From Nautiliaceae bacterium (GTDB lineage: Bacteria; Campylobacterota; Campylobacteria; Campylobacterales; Nautiliaceae): a stretch of DNA of 58,425 nt. The position numbers and the translations under genes are program-made. Positions 45,791 through 54,237 of the stretch are shown here, one piece after another. The stretch spans positions 1-58,425 of the forward strand of contig JALTBU010000203.1 of NCBI GenBank assembly GCA_027008345.1. The letters are read 5' to 3'. The stretch's first letter is position 1; the number at the start of each line of letters is the position of its first letter. Under the pieces are notes generated by a model. That model did not search any database. It saw only the letters and a program-made list of their open reading frames with translations, and had not been told where the DNA came from.

Positions 45791-47707
45791 CTACCTTTTA
45801 AGATTAATAGCCCTTTGTATCATCTCATCACTTGTAGTAACTGTTTTAGCAGCGCTTGCAAATGCTTTTTGAGTTATTATAAGCTCAGTCATTGCCTGTG
45901 CCATATTTACATTAGAAGTTTCTATCATATGAGAATGAACAGTACTTCCAGCAATATAACCTCCGGTTTGGTCTTTATATAAAAACGCCTTGTTTGAATT
46001 GGAAGTTTCTTTAAATAAAGAACCTCCGATACTTTCAAGCCCCTGGTCGTTTGCAAAATGAAAAACAGGTATTGTCGCAAGTTTCACGCTTTTTTCATTA
46101 GAAAAATTTGCAAAAATATTTCCGTTTTGGTCTATTTCATAATTTTTAAGATATCCTTCTGATACTCCGTCTTGATTAAAAGAATAAGACACTTTATTAT
46201 CTATTCCTCTAAATGAACTTAAATCCGTTTTGATAGTTATGGGTTGAGGTAAAGATAAAGAAATCTGTTTAGGAGACAGTAAAAATCCTTCGTTATTAAA
46301 AGTAAAATCAACACTCTGTTTTGATAAAATCTCATTATTTTTAATAACAGAAATATTTCCGCTCCATATCGTATTTCCGTTATTAACTTCTTTTTTTAAA
46401 AATTCAAAACTTATAGTGTCCTTATCACCGTTTGCTTCATAAATATACCCTCCAAAACTCTTTTTGTTTGCGGTAAATTCATAACTTTTAGCAACTGTCC
46501 CAGGAACTATTATATTTCCTGCAGAAAATATATTATTAAAAAATGCTTCATTATTTTCAGCTGTTCTTTCAAATTTACTGTTAATTGTTGTTGTAGCAGA
46601 GAGGTTTTTTATAACAATTTTTCCATCTTCCACATTTACTTCGGAAATGCCTGGATATATGGTATTTAAAGCATCTTGTATTTTTTTTGCAAAAGAGTCT
46701 ATTGTATTAAATTCATTTTCAGATTCGGGTTTGTTTTTGTATACATACAAATAACCGGCAGCATTTTTTACAATATCGTCATTTGATTTGATTAAAAGTG
46801 AATTTTTAGAAGCTATCGTAATCGAATCACCATTTTTATAATATAAAATACCTTTGTTTTTTAATTCATCCGCAAGAGAATTAATAATATCTTCTTTACT
46901 GCTCCCATCAGGCAGTGTAAGTTTTATTTCTTCACCATTAACACTAAAATCAATATTTACATCTTTACCGTCTTTTTCATCATCTTTTATACATATTTCT
47001 TTTTGAAAAAGGCCGTCTTTATAAGTTATATTATCACCAAGAGTATAGGCTATTGAATTTCCGTCAACCATATTTAAAAAATTTCCGTCTTTATCGTAAA
47101 GTGCTGAAAAATAAAGAGTACTATCAGCCTTTGAAGGAGTTATTAATTTATCATCATTATTTAAATTTGCTTTTATTTTTATATTTGACGTTGCAACTGC
47201 TGGTAAAATCACATTATCCGGCAAAGAAATAGGCGAAAACTTTCCTGTATTTATCAAATCATCGGTATTGACAGAAGAATTAATTACATATCCGTTTTTA
47301 TTTTGCGTCATATTGTTTGCATTTGCAACAATTAGATATGCCCCTTCGTCATTTACCAAAAATCCTTGTGCATCCCTGCTGAATTTACCGTTTCTCGTAT
47401 AAAAACTTTCATCTCCTTTTTTAACTTCAAACCATCCTTCTTTATCTAACGCCAAATCAAAAGTATTATCCGTATTTATCAAACTTCCCATTTGTAAATT
47501 TTTTGCTGTTGAGTGGAGTGTGCTACCAAGTCCGACATCAGAACTTACGGGATTTGAAGATAAATTTTCAGAAAAAATTGTCTCAAATTCAGGAATATTC
47601 TCTTTATAAGCTGTTGTGTTTATGTTTGAAATGTTATGTCCCCATATATCTATACCGTTTTGAAAACTTTTTAATCCGGTAATTCCGTTATAAAAAGATG
47701 TTGTCAT
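45791..47707 (-). CDS. Second hook-type flagellar protein (FlgE paralogue)
   Basis: A 638-residue FlgE/FlgF/FlgG-family protein. N-terminal D0: NGITGLKSFQNGIDIWGHNI and NISNINTTAYKE; C-terminal D0: SHMIETSNVNMAQAMTELII and QKAFASAAKTVTT. It ends the fliK-flgD-hook gene operon, the position held by Cj0043 in C. jejuni and HP0908 in H. pylori. Which of the two FlgE-type proteins builds most of the hook cannot be decided here; the 861-residue one is the closer match to hook proteins. GGAAGGAG precedes the ATG, and the stop codon is followed at once by an 8-bp repeat array. Confidence 0.85.
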   Translation of the reverse strand: MTTSFYNGITGLKSFQNGIDIWGHNISNINTTAYKENIPEFETIFSENLSSNPVSSDVGLGSTLHSTAKNLQMGSLINTDNTFDLALDKEGWFEVKKGDESFYTRNGKFSRDAQGFLVNDEGAYLIVANANNMTQNKNGYVINSSVNTDDLINTGKFSPISLPDNVILPAVATSNIKIKANLNNDDKLITPSKADSTLYFSALYDKDGNFLNMVDGNSIAYTLGDNITYKDGLFQKEICIKDDEKDGKDVNIDFSVNGEEIKLTLPDGSSKEDIINSLADELKNKGILYYKNGDSITIASKNSLLIKSNDDIVKNAAGYLYVYKNKPESENEFNTIDSFAKKIQDALNTIYPGISEVNVEDGKIVIKNLSATTTINSKFERTAENNEAFFNNIFSAGNIIVPGTVAKSYEFTANKKSFGGYIYEANGDKDTISFEFLKKEVNNGNTIWSGNISVIKNNEILSKQSVDFTFNNEGFLLSPKQISLSLPQPITIKTDLSSFRGIDNKVSYSFNQDGVSEGYLKNYEIDQNGNIFANFSNEKSVKLATIPVFHFANDQGLESIGGSLFKETSNSNKAFLYKDQTGGYIAGSTVHSHMIETSNVNMAQAMTELIITQKAFASAAKTVTTSDEMIQRAINLKR

Positions 47708-47721
47708 CTGTTCTCCTTCCG

Positions 47722-47798
47722 CTTCCCATTTACATATTCATTCGTAGACATATCCATTTACTCATCCACACATCCACTCATCAACCCATTAACTTAAC
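47722..47798. repeat. 8-bp repeat array between flgD and the second hook gene
   Basis: Plus-strand units TTACTCAT, CCACACAT, CCACTCAT, CAACCCAT and TAACTTAA (47758-47797) are in register. An earlier group, CTTCCCAT and TTACATAT at 47722-47737, is displaced by four bases. The array fills the space from just upstream of the hook-gene ribosome binding site to the flgD stop codon (47801-47799). Confidence 0.8.
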
Positions 47799-48473
47799 TC
47801 ACCCCTGCCATTCATATATTTCTTTTATTTTAGAAAAAGGCACATAATTGTTACCCAGTTTTGCATAAGCACTACCGTCTTCAAACCTTACAGATTCAAT
47901 AGGATAAGCCCCGAGTGCCGTTTGATGTTCTGTATTATCAGGAGAAGTAAATTTTGCAGTGATTTCATATGTATCGCTTGGCACTCTTTTACCATTATTA
48001 TCTGTTAAATCCCAATCAAAACTTAAAATACCCTTAGTATGCGCTTGAAGTGGAAATTCCCTTACTATATCCCCTTTTTTATTTTTAATAATCACTTTTC
48101 CACTGCTTATATCATTTCCAAAATAAAGTTCAAAACTTTTTGATTTGTCTTCATCGGTAACATTTAGATATCTCTCGCCTGTATCTGCCATTTTTCCAAT
48201 TGCACTTATTGTATTTAATTCTTGTGATTGGCTAAGCTGAGAAGCTAATTTTTCTAATGTAGATTGCATATTCTGATTCATTTCAAGTGTTGTAAGAGAA
48301 GCTGTCTGCTCAAGCATTTTGTCCGTATCCATAGGATCTGTCGGGTCTTGCATTTCAAGCTGTTTAATAAAAAGTTTTAAAAATGCATCTTTATCAAGCT
48401 GTGATTTTGGATTAAAAACCTTATCAGGCGAAGGGGCTGTTTTAGTATTTTGGTTGACTGAATTTATAGGCAT
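47799..48473 (-). CDS. flgD: Flagellar hook capping protein FlgD
   Basis: A 224-residue hook-cap scaffold. The conserved N-terminal block is present (LDKDAFLKLFIKQLEMQDPTDPMDTDKML), followed by QTASLTTLEM. The C-terminal half is the FlgD tudor/Ig-like region (IKNKKGDIVREFPLQAHTKG, FDWDLTDNNGKRVPSDTYEI). AAGGAG overlaps the fliK stop codon, so translation follows fliK closely. Confidence 0.95.
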   Translation of the reverse strand: MPINSVNQNTKTAPSPDKVFNPKSQLDKDAFLKLFIKQLEMQDPTDPMDTDKMLEQTASLTTLEMNQNMQSTLEKLASQLSQSQELNTISAIGKMADTGERYLNVTDEDKSKSFELYFGNDISSGKVIIKNKKGDIVREFPLQAHTKGILSFDWDLTDNNGKRVPSDTYEITAKFTSPDNTEHQTALGAYPIESVRFEDGSAYAKLGNNYVPFSKIKEIYEWQG

Positions 48474-48482
48474 TTTTTCTCC

Positions 48483-49811
48483 TTATGCGTATTTATATGT
48501 AAAATCAATAACAAGTTCATCTTCTTCATTTGGAACATTTGATATTTTTTGAAAATTATCCTGTTTTTGATGTTTTCTGTTTTGGTCGTTTGAATTAAAA
48601 TTCATATTAATATTTGTAAATCCCATATTTACAAGCGAATTTTTAAGCTCATTTTGTTGTGTTGTTAAAAAATTTATTGTTGTCGGGTTATTTGTATTTA
48701 TCTGGACATTAAGATTTTCCCCCTGATGTCTTATAACTACTTCTACTTTTCCAAGTTCTTTTGGATGAAGTTCAAGTGAAAGCTTGGTAAGAGGAGGCTT
48801 ATAATTTTCAACAGCTTCTTTTAATGATGAGACAAAAGTTCTTATATTTTGTTTTGCCTGAATTATTTTATGTTTTAACTCTGTATTAATTCCACCATTA
48901 AAAATCTGATTATTTTCATTATGCTTATGTTTTTTTAAAGGTTGTGTTTTTGTTTTTAAATTTACATTTATTATATTTTCATCACTGTTTTTACTAATAT
49001 TTTCGTGTAAAAGTCTATTTAAATCAATTTTATTGTTATTTAAATTTTGAACTTTTTCATTTTTAGAAATTGAATGTATATTTTTAAAACTTAAAATTTC
49101 GCGTTTTTTTATATAAGTTTTGTTATCAGATTTAAAGATTTCTTTTTTTATCAAATTAACTGCTTGTAAATTTTCATTATTTTCTTCTTTAACAACAATT
49201 TTTGTAAGATTCAAACCGAATTTTTTAGTTAAAGTAATCAAATCTTTTATATTTGAAACATTTTTAAACTCTTTTGTATTTACAAGAACTTGAATATGAT
49301 TTTCTGTTTTTGCTTTTGAGATTAAAATATGCTTTATTTCTTTTACAATTTCATTTTGCAAATTTAAAGGTATATGTTTTGTTTCTTCTTCAAATTTTTT
49401 ATCATCCATTATTAATTTTTCTAAAAAAGAAACTTTTTGATTTTTCCCATTATCATTTATATAATTTGTTTTTGGAGAAACTTTAACAATTCTTTTATTC
49501 TCTTTAATAAAAGATTTTTTTATAAAAAAAGAATCTGACTTCTTATTTTTATTGCTATGCTGTTCGTAATTCAAAGTTTGAATTTTAAGTCTCGGATTTT
49601 TTATTTCTATTTTTAATTTTTTAATACCAAACTTTTCAAACAGTTTGTTTTTTTCATTCTCTGAAAGATTTGAAGCTGTAATTATTTTTTTAATAATATT
49701 TTTATCATCAATATTTTTTAAAAGCTCAAATAAAAAATCACCACTTTTAAATGTTGTTTTTTTATTATCAAGCAGGTTTAAAATATTATCAAACAATAGA
49801 GGCTGAATCAT
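48483..49811 (-). CDS. fliK: Flagellar hook-length control protein FliK
   Basis: A 442-residue protein whose C-terminal Flg_hook domain is recognisable (about 345-420): LSLELHPKELGKVEVVI, then NVQINTNNPTTINFL and LKNSLVNMGF. The first 330 residues are Lys/Asn/Ile-rich, low-complexity and probably extended, as expected for the ruler part of FliK. First gene of fliK-flgD-hook operon, in the same order as C. jejuni Cj0041-0043. AAAAAAGG precedes the ATG; sigma-54 promoter at 49850-49836. Confidence 0.88.
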   Translation of the reverse strand: MIQPLLFDNILNLLDNKKTTFKSGDFLFELLKNIDDKNIIKKIITASNLSENEKNKLFEKFGIKKLKIEIKNPRLKIQTLNYEQHSNKNKKSDSFFIKKSFIKENKRIVKVSPKTNYINDNGKNQKVSFLEKLIMDDKKFEEETKHIPLNLQNEIVKEIKHILISKAKTENHIQVLVNTKEFKNVSNIKDLITLTKKFGLNLTKIVVKEENNENLQAVNLIKKEIFKSDNKTYIKKREILSFKNIHSISKNEKVQNLNNNKIDLNRLLHENISKNSDENIINVNLKTKTQPLKKHKHNENNQIFNGGINTELKHKIIQAKQNIRTFVSSLKEAVENYKPPLTKLSLELHPKELGKVEVVIRHQGENLNVQINTNNPTTINFLTTQQNELKNSLVNMGFTNINMNFNSNDQNRKHQKQDNFQKISNVPNEEDELVIDFTYKYA

Positions 49812-49835
49812 ACTTAGCCTTTTTTCTAAGACTAA

Positions 49836-49850
49836 GCAAAACTTATTCCA
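49836..49850 (-). promoter_or_regulatory. Sigma-54 promoter of the fliK-flgD-hook operon
   Basis: Minus-strand TGGAAT, AAGTT, TTGC with GG and GC ten bases apart, 25 bases before the fliK start. It lies in the 42-base gap after the DUF167 gene and has the same -24 sequence as the flgE promoter. Confidence 0.8.
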
Positions 49851-49853
49851 AAA

Positions 49854-50138
49854 CTAAAAAGAATCTAAAAACTCTTTTACTTTTTCATTAAGAGGCAAAA
49901 CGACTTTTTTTTGTTTGCTTGTTTCACCTTTTATCTCTATTTCACTTTTTGGAACTTTAAAAGTTTTTGAAAGAAATTTTATCAGCTCTTTATTTGCAGC
50001 ACCCTCAACAGCAGGAGCTTTTATATTGATTTTTATCTGATTTTCATCATAAATTCCCGCTATTTTGTTTTTAGATGAATTTGGCTGTGCTTTTATGTTT
50101 ATAATTACTTTATTATTTTTTATTTCATAAAATCCCAT
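49854..50138 (-). CDS. DUF167 (YggU-like) protein
   Basis: A 94-residue protein of the DUF167/YggU family of unknown function. The conserved pattern is present: VKAQPNSSKNKI equivalent (IKAQPNSSKNKIAGI), then IKAPAVEGAANKELIKFLSKTF and a C-terminal KGETSKQKKVV. The start overlaps no neighbour and is followed upstream by a short spacer with a weak 8-bp repeat array. Confidence 0.85.
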   Translation of the reverse strand: MGFYEIKNNKVIINIKAQPNSSKNKIAGIYDENQIKINIKAPAVEGAANKELIKFLSKTFKVPKSEIEIKGETSKQKKVVLPLNEKVKEFLDSF

Positions 50139-50155
50139 TTATTCCCTTTATAAAA

Positions 50156-50195
50156 TTTCTCATACATTTATTCACTTATCAACTTAATACTCAAA
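50156..50195. repeat. Weak 8-bp repeat array between waaA and the DUF167 gene
   Basis: Five in-register plus-strand units (TTTCTCAT, ACATTTAT, TCACTTAT, CAACTTAA, TACTCAAA) resemble a decayed copy of the array seen at 3902 and 45727. It begins about 30 bases after the waaA stop rather than touching it. Confidence 0.5.
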
Positions 50196-50226
50196 ACTTA
50201 AACCTTAAAACTGCCCTTCCTATGAC

Positions 50227-51363
50227 CTACTTGATTATTTGCAAAATTTTATTAATATCTACTACATTTTTAATTTTAGTCGGTTTTGCCTTTTTAATAC
50301 ATTCATTAATATTTTCAATATCACAAATTTCTATGTTCTCAACCTCTTTATAAAGAGCTTTTTGATTAAAGTAATATTTTCCGCTGATTACCGGCTTATT
50401 AAAATATGCGGCTTCAATTGGATTATGCCCTCCTACATTATCTACAAAACTTCCGCCAAGTATCACTACATCTGCCACAGCATATAAATTTACAAGCTCA
50501 CCCATTTTATCACACAAAATCAAATTATCTTCTAAATCACATTTTTCACTTTTCACTTTACATTTTTCACTTATTCTGACAACTCTCCCAAACTTTTTTA
50601 TAATCTCATAAACTTCATCAAATCTTTCAGGATGCCTTGGAACCACAACAATCTGATAATTTTCTAAATCAAGATTTTTTAATATCATCTCTTCTTCATT
50701 TTCATGTGTTGAAGCTAAAATAATTAAAGGTTTTTTCTTAATGTAATTTTTTGTAATTTTAGGCTCGAAATAAGTTTTTATATTACCTACAACTTTTACA
50801 TTTTTAGCTCCAAGACTTAGCAGTCTTTTTTTATCTTCTTCACTTTGGGCCAAAACAAAATCAATATTGTCAAAAATTTTTTTATAAAACCATTTAAACT
50901 TTAAATATTTAGGATAACTTTTTTCACTTATTCTGGCATTTAAAAGAACAGTTTTCCCACATCTTTTTTTAGCGATTAAAAACATACAATACCAAAATTC
51001 CGCTTCCATAACCACAAGAGTTTTGCAAGGCATAATCCAAAAATAAAGAAAAATTTCATATGGCAGAAATCTTACATCTGCATTTTTATATTTTTTTGCC
51101 TCTTTGTATCCCGTATCCGTAATAACACTTAAATTAACTTTATCTAATCGTTCAATTAAAGGGTTTAGTGCTTTTGTCTCCCCAAGTGAGCATGAATGAA
51201 ACCAGTAAGTTTTATTTTTAAAAGGAGGATTATTATAAAGAAAAAATCTCGCAGGAATAGATTTGCGGTATTTTGATTTAAAACTTAATATTAATAAAAA
51301 AGGAAGGGAAATCAGATATAAAATGAAAGAAAAAAAGCAATAAAAAAGAGTAAAAAAATTCAC
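50227..51363 (-). CDS. waaA: Kdo transferase (lipid A glycosylation)
   Basis: WaaA/KdtA attaches 3-deoxy-manno-octulosonate to lipid IVA at the inner membrane. The 378-residue protein has an N-terminal membrane helix, WFHSCSLGETKALNPLIERL (GEvxA substrate motif), a GT-B core with VVMEAEFWYC, LLNARISEKSY and FVLAQSEEDKKRL, and GGHNPIEAAYFNKPVISG near the C terminus. It is somewhat shorter than the usual about 420. A 13-base direct repeat with 21-base offset (50539-50572) encodes the internal repeat SEKCKVK/SEKC, probably a loop expansion. The order waaA / zinc ribbon / Nif3 / glyQ matches H. pylori HP0957-0960. Confidence 0.9.
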   Translation of the reverse strand: MNFFTLFYCFFSFILYLISLPFLLILSFKSKYRKSIPARFFLYNNPPFKNKTYWFHSCSLGETKALNPLIERLDKVNLSVITDTGYKEAKKYKNADVRFLPYEIFLYFWIMPCKTLVVMEAEFWYCMFLIAKKRCGKTVLLNARISEKSYPKYLKFKWFYKKIFDNIDFVLAQSEEDKKRLLSLGAKNVKVVGNIKTYFEPKITKNYIKKKPLIILASTHENEEEMILKNLDLENYQIVVVPRHPERFDEVYEIIKKFGRVVRISEKCKVKSEKCDLEDNLILCDKMGELVNLYAVADVVILGGSFVDNVGGHNPIEAAYFNKPVISGKYYFNQKALYKEVENIEICDIENINECIKKAKPTKIKNVVDINKILQIIK

Positions 51364-51369
51364 TAATTT

Positions 51370-52092
51370 TTACTCTTTATCTTTATCTTCTTCTTCAACA
51401 AACAAAACTCTTCCACAGTGAGGACATGTAACTATTTCCTCACCTTTTAAAACTTCTGAGAAAATTTTGTCATTAATTTTCATATTACATCCGCTGCATG
51501 CTTGTTTTTTAATAGGGGTAACAGCTGTAATTCCAGCCCATCTTTTAATTTTTTCATAAAATCTGTAAATATTCGGATTCATTTTTTTGATAAGTTCATC
51601 TCTTTTTTTATAAAGTTCCTCTTTTTGTTTTTCAACAGTTTCAAGCTTTTTATCAACATCTACTTTTGTAAGTGTAATTTCTGCATCTATTTTTTCAATT
51701 TCTTTTTTAAGTTCTTCTTTTTCTTCTTCTTTTTGTTCTAAAATTTTTTCAAATCTTTCAATCTCTTCATTTGCAGCTTCTATTTGTTCACGTGCCAGCT
51801 CTTCTTCAATTTGAAGCGCTTTAAACTCTTTTTCACTTTTTACTTTATTTTGTTTTTCTTCTAAATCTTTTAATTTTTCTTTAAGTTCAGCTATTAAAAG
51901 TTCATTTTTACTTTTTTTAAGTTTAATATTTTTAATTTCTTCTTCAAGTTTTTCAAGTCTTTCTTCAAGTGCTTTTTTTTGATTTTCAAGTTTACTAAGA
52001 GGCGCTTTAATTCCTGCTTCTACCGGTTCAAGTTCCTTTAATTTTCTTTCAAGTCTATTAAGTTCAATAAGTTCTTCTAAAAATTTATTCAT
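51370..52092 (-). CDS. Coiled-coil zinc-ribbon protein, HP0958/FlgZ-like
   Basis: A 240-residue protein with a long antiparallel coiled coil (about 5-185) and a C-terminal C4 zinc ribbon (CSGCNMKIN and CPHCGRV). In H. pylori the homologue at the same locus (HP0958) stabilises RpoN and binds flaA mRNA, so it is needed for flagellum formation. Synteny makes this the orthologue; the presence of sigma-54 promoters at flgE and fliK in this window fits such a role. It lies 6 bases upstream of waaA. Confidence 0.85.
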   Translation of the reverse strand: MNKFLEELIELNRLERKLKELEPVEAGIKAPLSKLENQKKALEERLEKLEEEIKNIKLKKSKNELLIAELKEKLKDLEEKQNKVKSEKEFKALQIEEELAREQIEAANEEIERFEKILEQKEEEKEELKKEIEKIDAEITLTKVDVDKKLETVEKQKEELYKKRDELIKKMNPNIYRFYEKIKRWAGITAVTPIKKQACSGCNMKINDKIFSEVLKGEEIVTCPHCGRVLFVEEEDKDKE

Positions 52093-52114
52093 TTAGCTGC
52101 CTTTTTTAATGAAA

Positions 52115-52837
52115 TTATATCAAATTAAAAGGATCATCAGAATTTCTCACGACAACCTCAATATCAATTCTGTCTTTCAAAATATTTTCCATACATTCAC
52201 TGAAATATTTTTCACTGTGATAATGTGTAATGTCAATAAGATTCATTCCTCTAACTTTTGCATCCATTGCTTCATGGTATTTAATATCTCCTGTCATAAA
52301 ACAATCAGCCCTTACAAAATCAAGAAGGCTCATTCCAGCCCCTGTCGTGATTGCCACTCTATTTATTTTGTTTTTTGCTTTTACAACTCTTATATTATCT
52401 AATTTTATTTTTTCTTTTACATACGCGACAAGCTCATCAAAATTCATATCAACATCTGCATAAAAAATAAAATCTTCTGAAAATCCTTTAAATCCCAAAA
52501 TTTCTTTTGCAAAATATTCATTAAGATGAGTTTTATCAAAATTTGTATGCATAGCAATATGAGAGATGTTTTTTTTAATCATTTTTAAAAGAAGTTTTGT
52601 TGAAAATCTGTTTGGAATAACTTTTTTAATAGATTTAAAAATCAGAGGATGATGTGTGATTATAAGAGAATTTTCATCAACCTCATCAATAAGTTTTTCA
52701 TCTAAATCAATAGATAAATATATTTTTTTAATTTCACTATTATAATCCCCTAAATTAAGCCCGCTGTTATCCCACTCTTCTTGTAAATTAAAAGGTGAAA
52801 TTTCATTCAAAACATCATAAACTGTTCTTAATTTCAT
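52115..52837 (-). CDS. Nif3-like dinuclear metal-centre protein
   Basis: A 240-residue member of the Nif3/YbgI family, homologous to HP0959 and Cj0705. Metal-site motifs are visible: EEWDNSGLNLG near the N terminus, LIITHHPLIFKS, HTNFDK and the C-terminal DITHYHSEKY. The family is linked to GTP cyclohydrolase-like metal chemistry, but its physiological role is unsettled. The start (AAAGG upstream) overlaps glyQ by 23 bases. Confidence 0.9.
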   Translation of the reverse strand: MKLRTVYDVLNEISPFNLQEEWDNSGLNLGDYNSEIKKIYLSIDLDEKLIDEVDENSLIITHHPLIFKSIKKVIPNRFSTKLLLKMIKKNISHIAMHTNFDKTHLNEYFAKEILGFKGFSEDFIFYADVDMNFDELVAYVKEKIKLDNIRVVKAKNKINRVAITTGAGMSLLDFVRADCFMTGDIKYHEAMDAKVRGMNLIDITHYHSEKYFSECMENILKDRIDIEVVVRNSDDPFNLI

Positions 52838-53684
52838 TATTTGCCTTTATAGTCTCTACATATGTTTCAGCCACACCTTTTGCAAGTTCACGGATTTTTA
52901 AAATATAGTTTTGTCTTTCTGTTTGAGAAATTGCTTTTCTTGCATCAAGCACATTAAATACATGACTTGCCATAATTGTATAATCATATGCCGGAAGCGG
53001 AAGTTTTGCTTCAAGACATTTTTTAGCTTCGTTTTGACAATCTTCAAACCATCTAAAAAGCATATCCACACTTGCCACTTCGAAGTTATATTTTGAAAAT
53101 TCATATTCGCTTTCTTTATGCATATCTCCATAAGTCGTAGTTTCATTCCATTTTATATCATACACACTATCTACACCTTGAAGATACATAGCAAGTCTTT
53201 CTGTCCCATATGTAATTTCCACAGGAACTGGAAAAGTTTTAAGCCCACCAACCTGTTGAAAATAAGTAAACTGCGTAACTTCCATACCATCAAGCCATAC
53301 TTCCCATCCAAGTCCCCATGCTCCAAGTGTAGGAGACTCCCAGTTGTCTTCTACAAATCTTATGTCATGCTCTTTTAAATTAAGCCCTAAATATTCAAGG
53401 CTTTCAAGATACATCTCCTGAATATTATCAGGGCTTGGTTTCATAATAACCTGAAACTGATAATAACTCCCAAGTCTATTTGGATTTTCTCCATATCTTC
53501 CATCAGTAGGTCTTCTGCTTGGCGCCACATACGCCACATTCCACTCCCTGTCTTCAAGGCTCCTAAGTAAAGTCGCCGGATGAAATGTACCAGCCCCGCT
53601 TGGAAAATCATAAGGCATTACAATATTACAGCCTTTATTTTTCCAAAATTCTTGAAGTTTCAAAAGTAAATCACTAAAATACAT
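52815..53684 (-). CDS. glyQ: Glycyl-tRNA synthetase alpha subunit
   Basis: A 289-residue protein of standard length with class II motifs and family blocks: FWKNKGCNIVMPYDFPSGAGTFHPAT, RRPTDGRYGENPNRLGSYYQFQV, ESPTLGAWGLGWEVW and EVTQFTYFQQVGG. It makes the catalytic half of the alpha2beta2 enzyme; glyS is not in the window. AAAGGAG for glyQ directly follows the stop codon of the nuclease gene. In C. jejuni glyQ is preceded by the DUF3972-type gene, whereas here four genes lie between. Confidence 0.97.
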   Translation of the reverse strand: MYFSDLLLKLQEFWKNKGCNIVMPYDFPSGAGTFHPATLLRSLEDREWNVAYVAPSRRPTDGRYGENPNRLGSYYQFQVIMKPSPDNIQEMYLESLEYLGLNLKEHDIRFVEDNWESPTLGAWGLGWEVWLDGMEVTQFTYFQQVGGLKTFPVPVEITYGTERLAMYLQGVDSVYDIKWNETTTYGDMHKESEYEFSKYNFEVASVDMLFRWFEDCQNEAKKCLEAKLPLPAYDYTIMASHVFNVLDARKAISQTERQNYILKIRELAKGVAETYVETIKANNEIKNSL

Positions 53685-53694
53685 TTATTCTCCT

Positions 53695-54237
53695 TTATAT
53701 TACTTTATCTTTAATACTTAAATATTTCTTTTTAAACCACTCAATATCATTTGTTTTAACATCTTTTATCATATTTTGTTCTTTAAAATATTCTAAACCA
53801 AATTGAATTGTATTTGAACAAATCCTTCTTCGCCATTTTGGCTTATCATTATAAACAATTCCTACATATAAAGTATATTCATCAAATTTTACATTACATC
53901 TTTTTGAAATTTCTTTTAAAACATTTATACTATCAAATATTTTTTTCTTTATTTCATTATTGTCAATATCGCTACACTTTTGATTTTTAAATTCAATTAA
54001 ATAGAGTTTTTTATTTTTTTCATCAAACAATATTGTATCAACACTACTAGGAATAGGATGATTAAAATATTTTTTAACAAAAAAATCAAAATCTAATCTT
54101 TGAGATTGACATTGGCAAAGATATATTTTTTCTTTGTTAATATCGTTATTATCTGCCGATATATTTTTTAAACTATTAAAACAATTTATTTTAAAATTTT
54201 TACATATATTTTTAATGCAATAAAAAATCTCAGCCAT
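53695..54237 (-). CDS. PD-(D/E)XK-like nuclease paired with an AAA ATPase
   Basis: A 180-residue protein with a restriction-endonuclease-like core: SVDTILFDEKNKKLYLIEFK gives Asp, then Glu-x-Lys on the next strand after a turn, the PD-(D/E)XK pattern. A basic patch follows (KPKWRRRICSN). No membrane helix or signal. The start overlaps the ATPase gene by 8 bases, so the pair is translationally coupled. I do not recognise the family. Both genes appear more AT-rich than the surrounding conserved genes. Best guess: effector of a two-gene defence module; an RNA- or repair-related nuclease is the alternative. Confidence 0.6.
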   Translation of the reverse strand: MAEIFYCIKNICKNFKINCFNSLKNISADNNDINKEKIYLCQCQSQRLDFDFFVKKYFNHPIPSSVDTILFDEKNKKLYLIEFKNQKCSDIDNNEIKKKIFDSINVLKEISKRCNVKFDEYTLYVGIVYNDKPKWRRRICSNTIQFGLEYFKEQNMIKDVKTNDIEWFKKKYLSIKDKVI

